DNA of 26,954 nt, taken from positions 1-26,954 of IMG/VR virus record IMGVR_UViG_3300022591_000057; one strand, 5' to 3'. Positions 1 to 8,971 of this stretch are shown piece by piece. Below the pieces are notes generated by a model. That model saw nothing but the letters and a program-made list of their open reading frames with translations, made no database searches and was not told where the DNA came from. Positions within the stretch are counted from its first letter, which is position 1. Each line of letters opens with the position of its first letter. Made by a program: the position numbers and the translations under genes. The DNA comes from a virus.

Positions 1-115
1 GCAGTTCACCAAATACAAAAATGGGAATGAGGATTGCATCCGCACGTTCGAAGTGATGAAAGAAGTCAGATATACCGGGCGGAATTTCAAGTGATGTATC
101 TAGAATTGTGACCAT
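1..115 (-). CDS. PIN-domain protein (VapC-like), N-terminal fragment
   Basis: This is a partial gene: the window edge cuts it after 38 codons. I chose the ATG at 115 because GGAG lies just upstream on the minus strand. The translation starts MVTILDTS and later reads ILIPIFVFGEL. PIN-domain ribonucleases of the VapC type usually have an early Asp in a hydrophobic strand (here LDTS) and a Glu in a later G-E-L motif (here FGEL), so the fragment fits the first 40 residues of that fold. The family cleaves RNA with a metal-bound acidic site. No antitoxin gene is visible upstream; the preceding gene is a probable tail protein. It could be a lone phage RNase or half of a toxin-antitoxin pair whose partner lies outside the window. 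The call rests on a short stretch. Confidence 0.5.
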   Translation of the reverse strand, partial: MVTILDTSLEIPPGISDFFHHFERADAILIPIFVFGEL

Positions 116-171
116 TTGCGCTCCGTGTTTGTGACCATTGGTATATAATGTAACCAATTACCAGTTAAGAA

Positions 172-795
172 TCAAGTGCTGACTGAAAGTTTTCCATTGA
201 CACTCTTCTGCAGCGGAAGGAATTGAGTAGAACCATCACCCTTCCAAAATTCTACTAGGTTCTGCAATCGAATGTCTATATTAGAAATAATAATTTTCGC
301 ATTTTTAATAGACCGTTCATTTGTGTCCGCAACACCAGGATCAATCACCTTCAATGTGAGATTGTCCATTAAGTCGTGAAGCGGGCCTACAATCTTCCAA
401 CGCAATGATGCAGTAATATACTTAGGAAAATTGATTGCACTAGACATACCGCTAATCTGATCGAACTGTTTTTGATCTATCTCAAACACATAGGACGTAG
501 GGTCATTGGATTGTTGCACAAAATATCTTATGAACCATCCTGTATGGTAGTCATTCGTTGTCGGTTTTGGTTTGATTTGTACGATAGGCATACCGAGTTG
601 AAACGAACTTGTTTTATTGTATTCTTGCGTCACCATTGGAATAGGAACGAGTGGTTGCTTTGTAGGTGTCTCTTGTTCAGATCGGCCTACATACAATGCA
701 CCACTATCATCTATCCAATATGCACCGACATATTCTTGAGTAGTGCCCATAAGATAGAACTCACCACCACTAGTATTGAGATTGAGTATTTTCAT
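172..795 (-). CDS. Unknown protein downstream of baseplate hub gene
   Basis: A 207-residue soluble protein with no signal peptide or membrane segment. I do not recognise its family. Its start codon overlaps the stop of the preceding hub-like gene as TAATG, so the two are probably translationally coupled and made in similar amounts. The N-terminal third reads like short beta strands (GGEFYLMGTTQEYVGAYWID), and the C-terminal third has alternating hydrophobic residues (KIIISNIDIRLQNLVEFW). Its place at the end of the run tape measure - adaptor - LysM - hub suggests a baseplate or hub-associated part, but this is inference from position only. Confidence 0.6.
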   Translation of the reverse strand: MKILNLNTSGGEFYLMGTTQEYVGAYWIDDSGALYVGRSEQETPTKQPLVPIPMVTQEYNKTSSFQLGMPIVQIKPKPTTNDYHTGWFIRYFVQQSNDPTSYVFEIDQKQFDQISGMSSAINFPKYITASLRWKIVGPLHDLMDNLTLKVIDPGVADTNERSIKNAKIIISNIDIRLQNLVEFWKGDGSTQFLPLQKSVNGKLSVST

Positions 796-3089
796 TAATA
801 GTATCCGGTTGATGATAATTTGGTTGCAACATTTCCACTACCAGCGTTTTCATCTGTCTGTTGTGTTTGTGGAATACCACTTACATCAATTTCTGTTTGT
901 TTGACGACTGATGCATTATACCTTGCTCGCATAAGACCCGTAATGGTGGTTGACCATCCCTCTGAGGAAATCTCATTCGCAATATCCTTTATCTGAAATA
1001 CAACGTTCTTTACATATCGTGCTGGAAGGTTTGTCATTTGAAATGCATTGCCCCATTTCAATCCAGCGATACCATTGATAGTTACACTCACGTCACCCGG
1101 AATAACACCTGAATTTGCGAATCCTTGTCCACCGGTATTACCTTCAAGGAAATTGTATATCGCATTTATTAGTGCGGTCTTTTCATCACCATTCAATTCT
1201 TCGAAGTATTTCTTCTTTGCTGCGGTGTGTAACGCCTCTTGTTGTTTCTGAACATCCGCTTGTTTTTGTCTTGCCTCATTCTGTGCAACTGTCTGAGCTG
1301 TCTGAACGGTATCAAATGAATTTAGATTCTGTGTTTGTGGTGTGTTTACTGGTTTCAGACCTGGATTTTGTCGTGCAGCCGACTTTATTGCAAACCTATC
1401 CGCAACTCCACGTGTAATACCACGGAAGATGCCGAGTTTGTCACGGTCTGCAGCACCAGCACCATCCAACGCAACACCTGTAGGTGCATTGACTGAAATC
1501 ATTGCGGTGACTTTCAATGCATTTGGTATACGGAAGTTTACTGCTACACCTTTGACAATGCTACTTTTCACATTTGCAGCGAACTTATATGCTTGACTTT
1601 GTACTTGATTTGATTCATCTGCACCATACACACTCTTGAAGTCCACTACTCTGAAACTAGAGTAATCATCATTGTATAATAGAGTCAAATCCCATATACC
1701 TGCCGCAGCTTCATTCAACGCACTGAGTATTTTATGGATTGCCTCTTGCACCGTTTCCGAGTTTAACAGGTTCTCCCTCACTATCGTTTTGTAGTTAAGG
1801 AAAACTGCACGAAGGTCACCCGTCAATTTGTCATTGGTAGATTGGAATGGTCTGGGGTCTTTTTTACCATTAACACCAGTGATGAACGGGCCTGTAATTG
1901 CAGCTTCAGTTGCTCTTCCTGTAGTATCATCTTCTGCAGCAAGAACTGTCCACGTAGGCGGATGGGTCGGAATGAGAACATTCGTCGGAGAGAAAGAACG
2001 CCATCCGGCTTGAACACCTTTTTCAGTTGTATCAAATCCTTGAATTAAATTGGACACGGGAAGTATCTTGTCTCCATCTGGTTTGGAGGGGTCTACTGGT
2101 GTAGAACTGTCCAACAACTTTCCATTTGTGAACGTATTGATTTGTTTACCAAAAAATTGATTGAGACTATCCTCTACAAATGCCCAAGTCACGAATAGGT
2201 TGGGCGTGTTCACCGTCGTTCTCTGCGTAGGTGTCAACGTTGAATTTTTCTCTTGTGTCGTAACTGCCGGTGGTTGTGCGGGTGTAGTTGTCGTTGTATC
2301 CATTCTGAATGACGCAACGTCTATATACTTGTCTACGGGACTTTCATCTTTTGTACCTACATTCGCAATCTTGGTTTCAATGAAGTCTATCAATCTTTCC
2401 CCAAGTGCATTTCCCGGCACATTCAAGTTAATATCCACGGTCATTGCGCCGGGTCCAATCAATGTCGTTTCACAATCCCACGTACCATCATCTGCCATTG
2501 TGAACGAGAAATCCGAAACGAGTCCGAACAACGCATCATATAAACCCTTCCCACTATCAATCTTTTTCTGTATGGTCTGTTTCAACCACCTATCTTCAGG
2601 GCCATTTTCTGTGGTTGTGAAGAGATTGATTGAACTTTGAATTGACGAAGGCACACTCCATCCCCACTCAAGAAGGACACCAATACCGGGGGTCATATAC
2701 AATGATTGCATAATTTCAAGTTGCGCAAGGGTATATGCTTTATACTTCACTTTTGCTTCACGCATCATTCCTAAGTGTCCTTTGATTGCAACATCTACAC
2801 CCACTATTCCAGGTTTCGGACGGAAACTATCTGCAACATTTTGTTCATAGGAATCATTGAAAGAACCTTTGCCCCAACCCGATTGAAGAACCCACACACT
2901 CTGTTGTTTGTTAAGAGTATCTGTATCACCTTCCGTAAAGTATGCATTTGATTGCATTTTTGCCCACGGAGTTTTTCCATACAACCATAGTTGGTCTGCA
3001 TCGGAAGGAGTATTGGCTGATACTGACCCCGTACGTCTGTTGAGTTCTTGTACAACGTAGTCTGATATTTTTGTAAGTAAGATTGACAT
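795..3089 (-). CDS. Baseplate hub-like virion structural protein (764 aa)
   Basis: A large soluble protein two bases after the stop of the LysM gene, with AAAGG as ribosome binding site. In P2, Mu, R-type pyocins and related injection systems, the gene after the LysM protein encodes the central baseplate hub (gpD/gp27/VgrG-like), which is the main reason for this call. The N-terminal part contains GVLLEWGWS and long beta-rich segments. A Thr/Pro/Gln-rich linker lies about residues 265-300, and a Gln/Ala-rich segment, probably a coiled coil, lies near residues 590-635. I cannot point to a catalytic motif or to a lysozyme domain such as the one in T4 gp5. It could instead be another large baseplate component. 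Confidence 0.55.
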   Translation of the reverse strand: MSILLTKISDYVVQELNRRTGSVSANTPSDADQLWLYGKTPWAKMQSNAYFTEGDTDTLNKQQSVWVLQSGWGKGSFNDSYEQNVADSFRPKPGIVGVDVAIKGHLGMMREAKVKYKAYTLAQLEIMQSLYMTPGIGVLLEWGWSVPSSIQSSINLFTTTENGPEDRWLKQTIQKKIDSGKGLYDALFGLVSDFSFTMADDGTWDCETTLIGPGAMTVDINLNVPGNALGERLIDFIETKIANVGTKDESPVDKYIDVASFRMDTTTTTPAQPPAVTTQEKNSTLTPTQRTTVNTPNLFVTWAFVEDSLNQFFGKQINTFTNGKLLDSSTPVDPSKPDGDKILPVSNLIQGFDTTEKGVQAGWRSFSPTNVLIPTHPPTWTVLAAEDDTTGRATEAAITGPFITGVNGKKDPRPFQSTNDKLTGDLRAVFLNYKTIVRENLLNSETVQEAIHKILSALNEAAAGIWDLTLLYNDDYSSFRVVDFKSVYGADESNQVQSQAYKFAANVKSSIVKGVAVNFRIPNALKVTAMISVNAPTGVALDGAGAADRDKLGIFRGITRGVADRFAIKSAARQNPGLKPVNTPQTQNLNSFDTVQTAQTVAQNEARQKQADVQKQQEALHTAAKKKYFEELNGDEKTALINAIYNFLEGNTGGQGFANSGVIPGDVSVTINGIAGLKWGNAFQMTNLPARYVKNVVFQIKDIANEISSEGWSTTITGLMRARYNASVVKQTEIDVSGIPQTQQTDENAGSGNVATKLSSTGYY

Positions 3090-3091
3090 TG

Positions 3092-3400
3092 TTACCTTTG
3101 GTCACTAGTGGTTTGCATTAAACTTAGCACGTTACTTGCGTTTGCAGGTATTCGTATTCTCGTTCCCGCTGGAATATAGAACGAATCTTTCAATCCATTT
3201 GCTTCGGCAATAATCCACCACAACGTTGAATCACCATACACTCTATACGCAATTGCGTCCAACCTATCACCATCCCTTGAGATGATAAATATGTCGGAAT
3301 CCGTCGGTGGTATTGTAGGGACAATAACATCGGAAAGGTATCTCTGTCCTGTATTTGCATCTTGTAGTGTGATTGCAGTATTGTATCTATCTATTGCCAT
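3092..3400 (-). CDS. LysM-domain baseplate protein (gpX/gp53-like)
   Basis: A 102-residue protein. The central region reads SRDGDRLDAIAYRVYGDSTL and then WWIIAEANGL, followed by IPAGTRIRIPA. This is the phage tail form of LysM: a 'GD-x-L-x-x-I-A' helix, then 'LWWIIAEAN', then a 'P-G-x-x-I-x-I-P' ending. Related proteins (P2 gpX, T4 gp53, the LysM part of Afp7) sit in the baseplate, where they bind the hub or inner tube rather than cell-wall glycan. GAGAG precedes the ATG, and the gene lies between the tube-like adaptor and the hub-like gene, as expected for this role. Confidence 0.8.
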   Translation of the reverse strand: MAIDRYNTAITLQDANTGQRYLSDVIVPTIPPTDSDIFIISRDGDRLDAIAYRVYGDSTLWWIIAEANGLKDSFYIPAGTRIRIPANASNVLSLMQTTSDQR

Positions 3401-3413
3401 ATCATTCTCTCGA

Positions 3414-5447
3414 TTAGACTTGTGGTACGTTCACTGTGGAAAGTGTCGTTGGTATAGTTGGTGTACCAAACGAAGGCAAACCAATTGGTGTCAACGCAGT
3501 TGGTTGATTAACTCTCCATTGTGGTAATCCTCTTGACGTATCAATCTTATTCTGTACAACAAATGGTGTACGGTTTGCATCGAGTTGGTAGTCACCAATT
3601 ACTTTGTATGTTACTGCACATTCAACAACGTGCGGAACTCTTGCAAGGAAATCTTCTGCGGTCAAGTTTAATTCCCACGGTGTATTGTCGTCAATAGTAA
3701 TAGTCAACGCACTGATGAATCCCGGCGACCTACTTAATATATCACCAAGAGTGAGACGAAGGAACGGACCAACCATACGATTTTCCGTGTTGTAACTTGG
3801 ATATGTCATTCCAATGAACCTATTCAACTTCATCCAATTCCAATGTAATTCTTGCTTCGTGTCCGCATAGATTCTGAATGAGAATCCAAAGTCTCTTGTC
3901 GTTCTCTTGTACATATAGTACGTCTGCGGATTACCAATGTAGTTATACTCGTTCCATTCAGGGTTAAGTGTATCAGTTATCCCCGTGAGTACTGCACGAA
4001 ACACCAATGACAACTGATTCTTAATGTCATAAAAAATCAATGGTATCATATCGAGTTGGTTGTCTTTGACTTCCACACCCACGGATGGAGGCATTATATT
4101 CGTTCTGTCAGGATTCGAATTTGCTCCGGGATCTGACATTCCACGGTTGACAAACATCATATTCCTTGTTGAAGGATTTCTTCCTGTAACTACACCCGGT
4201 AGAACCTTAGTGGAGTCTTTGTAGTTTTCAGTAGGCCCTTGCAATGCTAGTCTCATTGTACTGATATAGTTTGATGCGTCTTGTCCGAGTTGACCGTACA
4301 TAAGAGAACGATACGTCTTAAGTTGATCTAGGTTAGGTGTTGGTATTGAACTGCCGCCGCCACCACCGAGAACATTTCCAACTGCATTTGAGAGCAATGC
4401 AGAAGCAGCTCCGAGTGGGTTCTTTACCACATCAACGGCCTTCTGTATATTTGCGGCTGCGGTTGCCATTGCACTACCAACACCCTTATCGGAACTTGCA
4501 ATGGAATGTCCCTCTGTATCAAACTGCGTGTTTACTGCGCGGTGAATACCATCATTGAATATACCGAATCCACCATACGGGGCACCCAAAACCTTAAGGT
4601 AACTTAATGTCTGAATATTTGTTCCCCCGGCGGCCTTATCCTTTGGTGGGGCATATCCAGCAATACTACTCTGTGGAATGACTGGCGCAAGAAGAGACGA
4701 GACTAGACCCGTCAACGATTTTCTTCTATCGCCAAGAAACAATTCACTCGAAAGGTCTACGAGTTTTGCTTGTGTACGTGGTACTGCAACAAATGGTGCA
4801 ACCGTATAGTCATTTCCAGGACCAGCTGCATCTTGCGGGCCAAGATAGTCTCTTGCGGTCGAATACGTATTGAGCGCAAGTTCTAATGGTTGACCCGTAC
4901 CTTCAACAAACGGATTGAATGAATGTCGCGGATAATGGAATCCCAAATGACCTGTTGCCGCTTGTGCAATCATTGATAGAGGATTGAACGTGCGAATTTC
5001 AGGGCGTGCATTGGTCATTGCAAGTCCCTGTTGTTTGATAATCCACAAAACACCCTTTGTAGACGTGAGGAAATTTCCAATACGCGCTACGTCTTGTTCT
5101 GCACGTGCAGTTGATTGAACAATACCACCACGGATAAGTCCATCATCGAAATTTGCACCCGGATATTCCGTTCCAATCATATGAATTACATTGTCGGGTG
5201 GGTATTTATCTGATGTACCTCTTGTATCTCCAGCAAGGACATCATTCTTCCTTTGAATGTATGGATATTTATTGAGTCTCGAAACAAAATCATTCGTACC
5301 TTTCGTTATGACAGTTTGGACGGTCTGCATAGCAAGTGAAGGATCAGGAATATCCAATGAACTCACTCTTGGAGTCTGCGGATTCTGTTTGTTAGTGCCG
5401 TTGGTCGGCCCTAACGTTGTCGGCGTATTGAATAGTGTTTTAGCCAT
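3414..5447 (-). CDS. Tail tube/hub adaptor-like structural protein (677 aa)
   Basis: Long soluble structural protein between the tape measure block and the LysM gene. Residues 1-30 are Pro/Thr/Asn-rich and probably disordered. Residues 320-365 form an Ala/Gly-rich stretch ending in five glycines. The C-terminal part (about 465-620) has the most family-like look: IPLIFYDI, a segment YIGNPQTYYMYKRTTRDFGF, an aromatic helix ELHWNWMKLNRFIGMTYP, and a paired strand region ITIDDNTPWELNL. That pattern resembles tube-like adaptor proteins that join tube and baseplate in contractile systems. This is recalled similarity plus gene order, not a search. The start overlaps the endonuclease stop as TAATG, so expression probably depends on read-through of the upstream genes. 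Confidence 0.55.
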   Translation of the reverse strand: MAKTLFNTPTTLGPTNGTNKQNPQTPRVSSLDIPDPSLAMQTVQTVITKGTNDFVSRLNKYPYIQRKNDVLAGDTRGTSDKYPPDNVIHMIGTEYPGANFDDGLIRGGIVQSTARAEQDVARIGNFLTSTKGVLWIIKQQGLAMTNARPEIRTFNPLSMIAQAATGHLGFHYPRHSFNPFVEGTGQPLELALNTYSTARDYLGPQDAAGPGNDYTVAPFVAVPRTQAKLVDLSSELFLGDRRKSLTGLVSSLLAPVIPQSSIAGYAPPKDKAAGGTNIQTLSYLKVLGAPYGGFGIFNDGIHRAVNTQFDTEGHSIASSDKGVGSAMATAAANIQKAVDVVKNPLGAASALLSNAVGNVLGGGGGSSIPTPNLDQLKTYRSLMYGQLGQDASNYISTMRLALQGPTENYKDSTKVLPGVVTGRNPSTRNMMFVNRGMSDPGANSNPDRTNIMPPSVGVEVKDNQLDMIPLIFYDIKNQLSLVFRAVLTGITDTLNPEWNEYNYIGNPQTYYMYKRTTRDFGFSFRIYADTKQELHWNWMKLNRFIGMTYPSYNTENRMVGPFLRLTLGDILSRSPGFISALTITIDDNTPWELNLTAEDFLARVPHVVECAVTYKVIGDYQLDANRTPFVVQNKIDTSRGLPQWRVNQPTALTPIGLPSFGTPTIPTTLSTVNVPQV

Positions 5448-5980
5448 TATTCTTCTCTTAACTCTATGAACTTACAACCAAGATGTTCAATGATTCGTCT
5501 TTTGCGTCGTGCATCTTGTTTCTTCATTCGCAAATGTTTCTTCTCGTAATACTCAATCACCACATTCTTGCCTTTGTCATACCCATCTACGGAGTATCCA
5601 ATGATATGAACTTCACCACCATTGAGTGCGTGTTGGAAATGGTATCCGTATTTATGACCATACTCGTCTATCCGTTGACACGCAATTGGATTGAAGTTTG
5701 GTGTTACTCTATTCAATGCAGCTTCTCTCATTTTTCTTCGTGTTTCCTCTGAATGATGTTTTCCATACATCGGATGATTCTCACCGCCTTGTACTTGATG
5801 CTGAATGTCACAAAATTTCTTGGACATTTTCTTCCCTTTGTTCCAAGCTGTGCAACCAATTTTAGAGAAACTAATCTTTCGTTTCTGTGCTAAGGACATT
5901 CGTTTCCCTTTATTCCACGGAACGTTTCCTTTCATTGAACGACTTATTTTCAATATAGTTTGTCTAGAATGATGCATCAT
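5447..5980 (-). CDS. EDxHD-type homing endonuclease with NUMOD3 repeats
   Basis: A 177-residue freestanding homing endonuclease. The N-terminal half carries NUMOD3-type DNA-binding repeats: GNVPWNKGKRMS (18-29), TAWNKGKKMS (44-53) and GENHPMYGKHHSEETRRKM (66-84). The C-terminal half resembles the Vsr-like EDxHD nuclease fold: NGGE ending at Glu123, Asp132, VIEYYEKKH (141-149), then DARRKRRIIEHLGC. The gene overlaps the tape measure stop as TAATG, and its own stop overlaps the next start as TAATG, so it adds no spacer at either side. It is related to the second endonuclease at 25748-26398 over the nuclease half. At position 145 it has Tyr where the other has Asp, which may impair catalysis. 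The family spreads by cutting phage lineages that lack the gene. Confidence 0.85.
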   Translation of the reverse strand: MMHHSRQTILKISRSMKGNVPWNKGKRMSLAQKRKISFSKIGCTAWNKGKKMSKKFCDIQHQVQGGENHPMYGKHHSEETRRKMREAALNRVTPNFNPIACQRIDEYGHKYGYHFQHALNGGEVHIIGYSVDGYDKGKNVVIEYYEKKHLRMKKQDARRKRRIIEHLGCKFIELREE

Positions 5981-8373
5981 TAGACTCCATAATTACCAGC
6001 CACCGCTAACTGTTTGTTCATCTTCCTGCCGTCCATATTAACGGAGAAGTCTTTACCCTTCAACGTCTCATTCAACGTATCCAATTTGTCAATCACTATA
6101 TCCATCTTGTCTTTCTTTGTCGCACCACCACCGGCACCACCAACGTTACCGAATATCGTATTGACTACTCCAGCTGCAAGCCCACCAATTGCCATTGCAC
6201 TCAATCCAGTACCAACGGCAGCTAATGCACCACCGATTGCAACGAGTCTCACAGGGTCAACCATCATAAGGGTCTTGAACAAATCGTCAATGCCCGTCGA
6301 AGAACTAGCAATCTTCTGCATTGCATCTCCAAGTACCCACATCGCTCCAGCGATAACCAAGATTGCGGCGGCACCAGCAAGGATTGCGATTGTACCAATA
6401 CCACTAGTCATTATCGCACCAAGTAATGCAACTGCACCAACAAGAGCTCCCATTGCAATGATACCTTTTCCTACACCATCCCACGTGACTCCTGTACTGA
6501 ACTCTTGCATAGCTTTCGCGAGAATCCATACTGCGCCAGCAATCATAATCATTGCAGCACCACCAGCGAGCATTTGTGTTGGAGATATTCCTTTGATGAA
6601 CTCACCCATTCCCCTAAACATTCCACCACCAGTAGGAACGGATTTTTCTGCACCCTTTCCAAATAAGTCCAACTGTCCGCCTCCACCAACTGCACCTTTA
6701 CCCATTCCAAACATACCTTTGACTTTACCAAAAAGACCACCTACTTTACCAATAACGTCGGTCTTTGCAATCGCAACGGTCAACAAAAGAGCCGCACCTA
6801 AATATCGTACCGTCTCTTTCAACCAGCCTGGCCACGTTGTGACAACATCGTGAATACTCCTAAACATAGATGCGACAAATCCGATAATCGGTTTCACTGC
6901 TTCCAATACCGGCAAGAATATAGACGCAAGGTCTGACACGATTGCTTCAAATGACTGCTTGGTTTGAGTCAATACTCCAGCAATCCTATTCTGTTCTGTC
7001 CTCTGCGCCTCTAATAGTTTCTTTTGATCTGCGGACATAGTTAATTCATCGTGACGTTTCGCAAGTGCCTTACCAAGTTCTTCCGTGGTCATATTGACGG
7101 CCTTCGCAAGGGACTGTTGTGCGAGTGGTGCAAGTTTCTGAAACTCCGCGACTGAACCAAGTTGTCCAAGCATTGAATCCAATGACTTGCCTGTGTCTCC
7201 AATCAATGCATAGTATCGAGCCGCATCTAGGTTGATGTTCTTTCCGGTAAGGATGTTTGCCTCCATTTCATCACCAAGAGACGTTTCAATATCAAGGAGT
7301 CCCTTCGTAATGTCACTTACCTTTTTCATATCAAATCCCAATGAACGTGCCTTTGCGGCGGTGACAACAAACTCTGCTGGGTATTTCTGCAAGTATTCAT
7401 ATGCGTCGCCTGTTGCACTCGCAACGTCACTCATTAAGTCTTTCACGGACACACCGTAACCATATGCAAGGGCTTCCATATTCTTACCAATACTCTTTAT
7501 GTCGTCTGCACTCTTACCGATGAGAGACAATGTTCCTACAAACTTCGCGGAATCGTCTACGGACACGCCCAATCGTGCGGCCATCTCACTTACAAGATCA
7601 ACGTTTTCTTGTGTAACCAATGACATATTACCCAATACCTTATAGAGTGCCTCTGCGGACTTCAATGCATCTTCATATGTCACACCGATTTGGCGTTGTG
7701 ATTCAAACGTTTTTCTTGCTGTCAACTCAATTCCTTCACTCTGCATCAGTGTCAGGCCTGTATTCTTACGGAAGTCCTCTGCTACACCTTGCATCTTAAT
7801 GAATTTCGCAACTGCAAGTCCAAGTAGACCGACAATCAATATCCACGGACTCAATAGGAACTTTTGAACAGTTGAACCTATCTTAGTCAATGTTCCGGCC
7901 TGCAATCCGAGTGCCTCTGTTATACCTTCGGTAGCACTTTTGATCGCTTCGAATTGTATTGCTTGTTCTTGGAGTTGCCTGGTTTGAGGAATCAATATAG
8001 CAAGGTCGTGCGCTCTTGCACTCTGCGCGTTGGTCAAATGTTGTAGACCAAGGCCTTCCAATGTCGAAAGTTCGTGTTGCATAGACACTAACTTCTCTTG
8101 AAACGGTATGTTCTTCCTTGATGCACCCAAATACTCAGACATAGTAGTTGCAAGAGAACGCATATCATCCTTGACACCCTCAATGAGTTGTGCCTCGGTT
8201 TCTCGTATATCGGCCGTTTTCCTTGTAAGATTGTACTCTTCAAGGTCAACCATTTTCTTTCTATTAAGGGTATCGAGTATACGGTTTTCAACATTACTCA
8301 GTTGAGAAGCATATGACAATTCTTCTCTGCGGAGGCTGTTGATTTCTTGTTGTGCTCTTGGAACTGTCGCCAT
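5980..8373 (-). CDS. Tail tape measure protein
   Basis: A 797-residue, largely helical protein. Residues 1-150 are polar and coiled-coil-like. A hydrophobic segment, SPWILIVGLLGLAVAKFI, lies at 175-192. Residues 215-445 form a helical region with the segments KGLLDIETSLGDEMEANIL and GKNINLDAARYYALIGDTGK. Residues 600-740 are strongly hydrophobic with Gly/Ala repeats and several potential membrane segments. The C-terminus is polar. This pattern is typical of tape measure proteins, which set tail length inside the tube and may enter the host membrane during injection. At roughly 1.5 angstrom per residue the tail would be near 120 nm, which is an estimate only. It lies after the chaperone-like genes, as in most tailed phages. 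The start follows AAGAGAA. Confidence 0.9.
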   Translation of the reverse strand: MATVPRAQQEINSLRREELSYASQLSNVENRILDTLNRKKMVDLEEYNLTRKTADIRETEAQLIEGVKDDMRSLATTMSEYLGASRKNIPFQEKLVSMQHELSTLEGLGLQHLTNAQSARAHDLAILIPQTRQLQEQAIQFEAIKSATEGITEALGLQAGTLTKIGSTVQKFLLSPWILIVGLLGLAVAKFIKMQGVAEDFRKNTGLTLMQSEGIELTARKTFESQRQIGVTYEDALKSAEALYKVLGNMSLVTQENVDLVSEMAARLGVSVDDSAKFVGTLSLIGKSADDIKSIGKNMEALAYGYGVSVKDLMSDVASATGDAYEYLQKYPAEFVVTAAKARSLGFDMKKVSDITKGLLDIETSLGDEMEANILTGKNINLDAARYYALIGDTGKSLDSMLGQLGSVAEFQKLAPLAQQSLAKAVNMTTEELGKALAKRHDELTMSADQKKLLEAQRTEQNRIAGVLTQTKQSFEAIVSDLASIFLPVLEAVKPIIGFVASMFRSIHDVVTTWPGWLKETVRYLGAALLLTVAIAKTDVIGKVGGLFGKVKGMFGMGKGAVGGGGQLDLFGKGAEKSVPTGGGMFRGMGEFIKGISPTQMLAGGAAMIMIAGAVWILAKAMQEFSTGVTWDGVGKGIIAMGALVGAVALLGAIMTSGIGTIAILAGAAAILVIAGAMWVLGDAMQKIASSSTGIDDLFKTLMMVDPVRLVAIGGALAAVGTGLSAMAIGGLAAGVVNTIFGNVGGAGGGATKKDKMDIVIDKLDTLNETLKGKDFSVNMDGRKMNKQLAVAGNYGV

Positions 8374-8383
8374 TTATGTTCTC

Positions 8384-8659
8384 TTACTTTGAGAGGGGTG
8401 TTATATTCTTTGCGTACCAATCCTCAAAATCTGCGTGACCCTTTCGTTTGTAGACTGTCTTTTGAAGTTTAGTTTCCATTTCGTCTCTTGCTTTCTCTAG
8501 ACGTTCAATACTCGCTTTGAAATCAGCATCTTTCATCAAAACCTTTTCCAATGCCTTCATCCTTCGATTCGAGACGGCTGAGAATATTGCATTGACTGCT
8601 TTCCTTACGACATTTGTTTCCTCTTCCGTGAGGATATTTTCATCAATTTTCTTTGACAT
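8384..8659 (-). CDS. Small helical protein upstream of tape measure
   Basis: A 91-residue charged protein predicted by eye to be all helix, with a coiled-coil-like segment SIERLEKARDEMETKLQKT. I do not recognise the family. It opens a transcription unit with its own candidate promoter (8701-8710) and GGAG 7 bases before the ATG, and it ends 10 bases before the tape measure start. Genes just before the tape measure often encode tail assembly chaperones. That role is possible here, but the neighbouring gp26-like gene is the better candidate for it. Confidence 0.65.
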   Translation of the reverse strand: MSKKIDENILTEEETNVVRKAVNAIFSAVSNRRMKALEKVLMKDADFKASIERLEKARDEMETKLQKTVYKRKGHADFEDWYAKNITPLSK

Positions 8660-8700
8660 TGGGACTCTCCAAAATGGAAATAGGACTAGAACTTATCATC

Positions 8701-8710
8701 TATAAATATC
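8701..8710 (-). promoter_or_regulatory. Candidate late promoter a (GATATTTATA)
   Basis: Minus-strand GATATTTATA sits 42 bases before the ATG of the 91-residue gene that leads into the tape measure unit. The flank reads TTTC before it and GATG after it. It matches five other sites placed at the heads of gene groups (see findings). No TTGACA-like box is visible at the usual distance. Function is inferred from recurrence and position. Confidence 0.55.
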
Positions 8711-8730
8711 GAAAGATGCAAGTTTTAATC

Positions 8731-8940
8731 CTATTTCTTCTGTATTGCGGGTCGTAATATTGGTGGTAATTTACCACCGGGCGCAGGTGGAGAAAATTTG
8801 TTACCCCCTTGTCCCTGTTCTGCTTGTTGAGTTTCCTTCTCTTTCCATTCTTTCAGTTTTCGGAGATAGAATTTACGAAGGTAGGTGGGCATCTCATAGA
8901 GTTCCGTCCAACGGAATCCACCATTTGATGCCATCACCAT
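8731..8940 (-). CDS. gp51-like tail/baseplate assembly partner (69 aa, or C-part of a frameshift fusion)
   Basis: Two readings fit. As a separate gene it starts at the ATG at 8940, with GAAGAG nine bases upstream, and gives 69 residues with FRWTELYEMPTYLRKFYLRK and then a Lys/Glu and Pro/Gly-rich tail. However, the same frame is open upstream through 8986 and overlaps the end of the gp26-like gene, and the residues before the ATG (LHEELFT) look like part of the same domain. A run of seven T at 8995-8989 in the gp26-like gene would move ribosomes into this frame by a +1 or -2 shift, giving a fusion of about 339 residues. Small proteins with a W-x-x-x-Y-x-M-P-x-x-L-R motif follow gp26-like proteins in T4-type phages and are linked to hub or tail assembly; this is from memory. 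Confidence 0.6.
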   Translation of the reverse strand: MVMASNGGFRWTELYEMPTYLRKFYLRKLKEWKEKETQQAEQGQGGNKFSPPAPGGKLPPILRPAIQKK

Positions 8941-8971
8941 CGTAAACAACTCTTCGTGCAGAAGAACCTTA

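Noticed and set aside
2161-2640. Plus-strand open frame of 159 codons with a hydrophobic start
   Set aside because: A shadow of the 764-residue hub-like gene. Hydrophobic runs are expected when polar Thr/Gln/Asp codons are read in antisense.
6014-6853. Long plus-strand open frame of 279 codons
   Set aside because: It lies antisense to the hydrophobic C-terminal part of the tape measure gene. Its product is an artefact-like run of Pro, Ala and Ile with no ribosome site, and the tape measure frame is clearly real.
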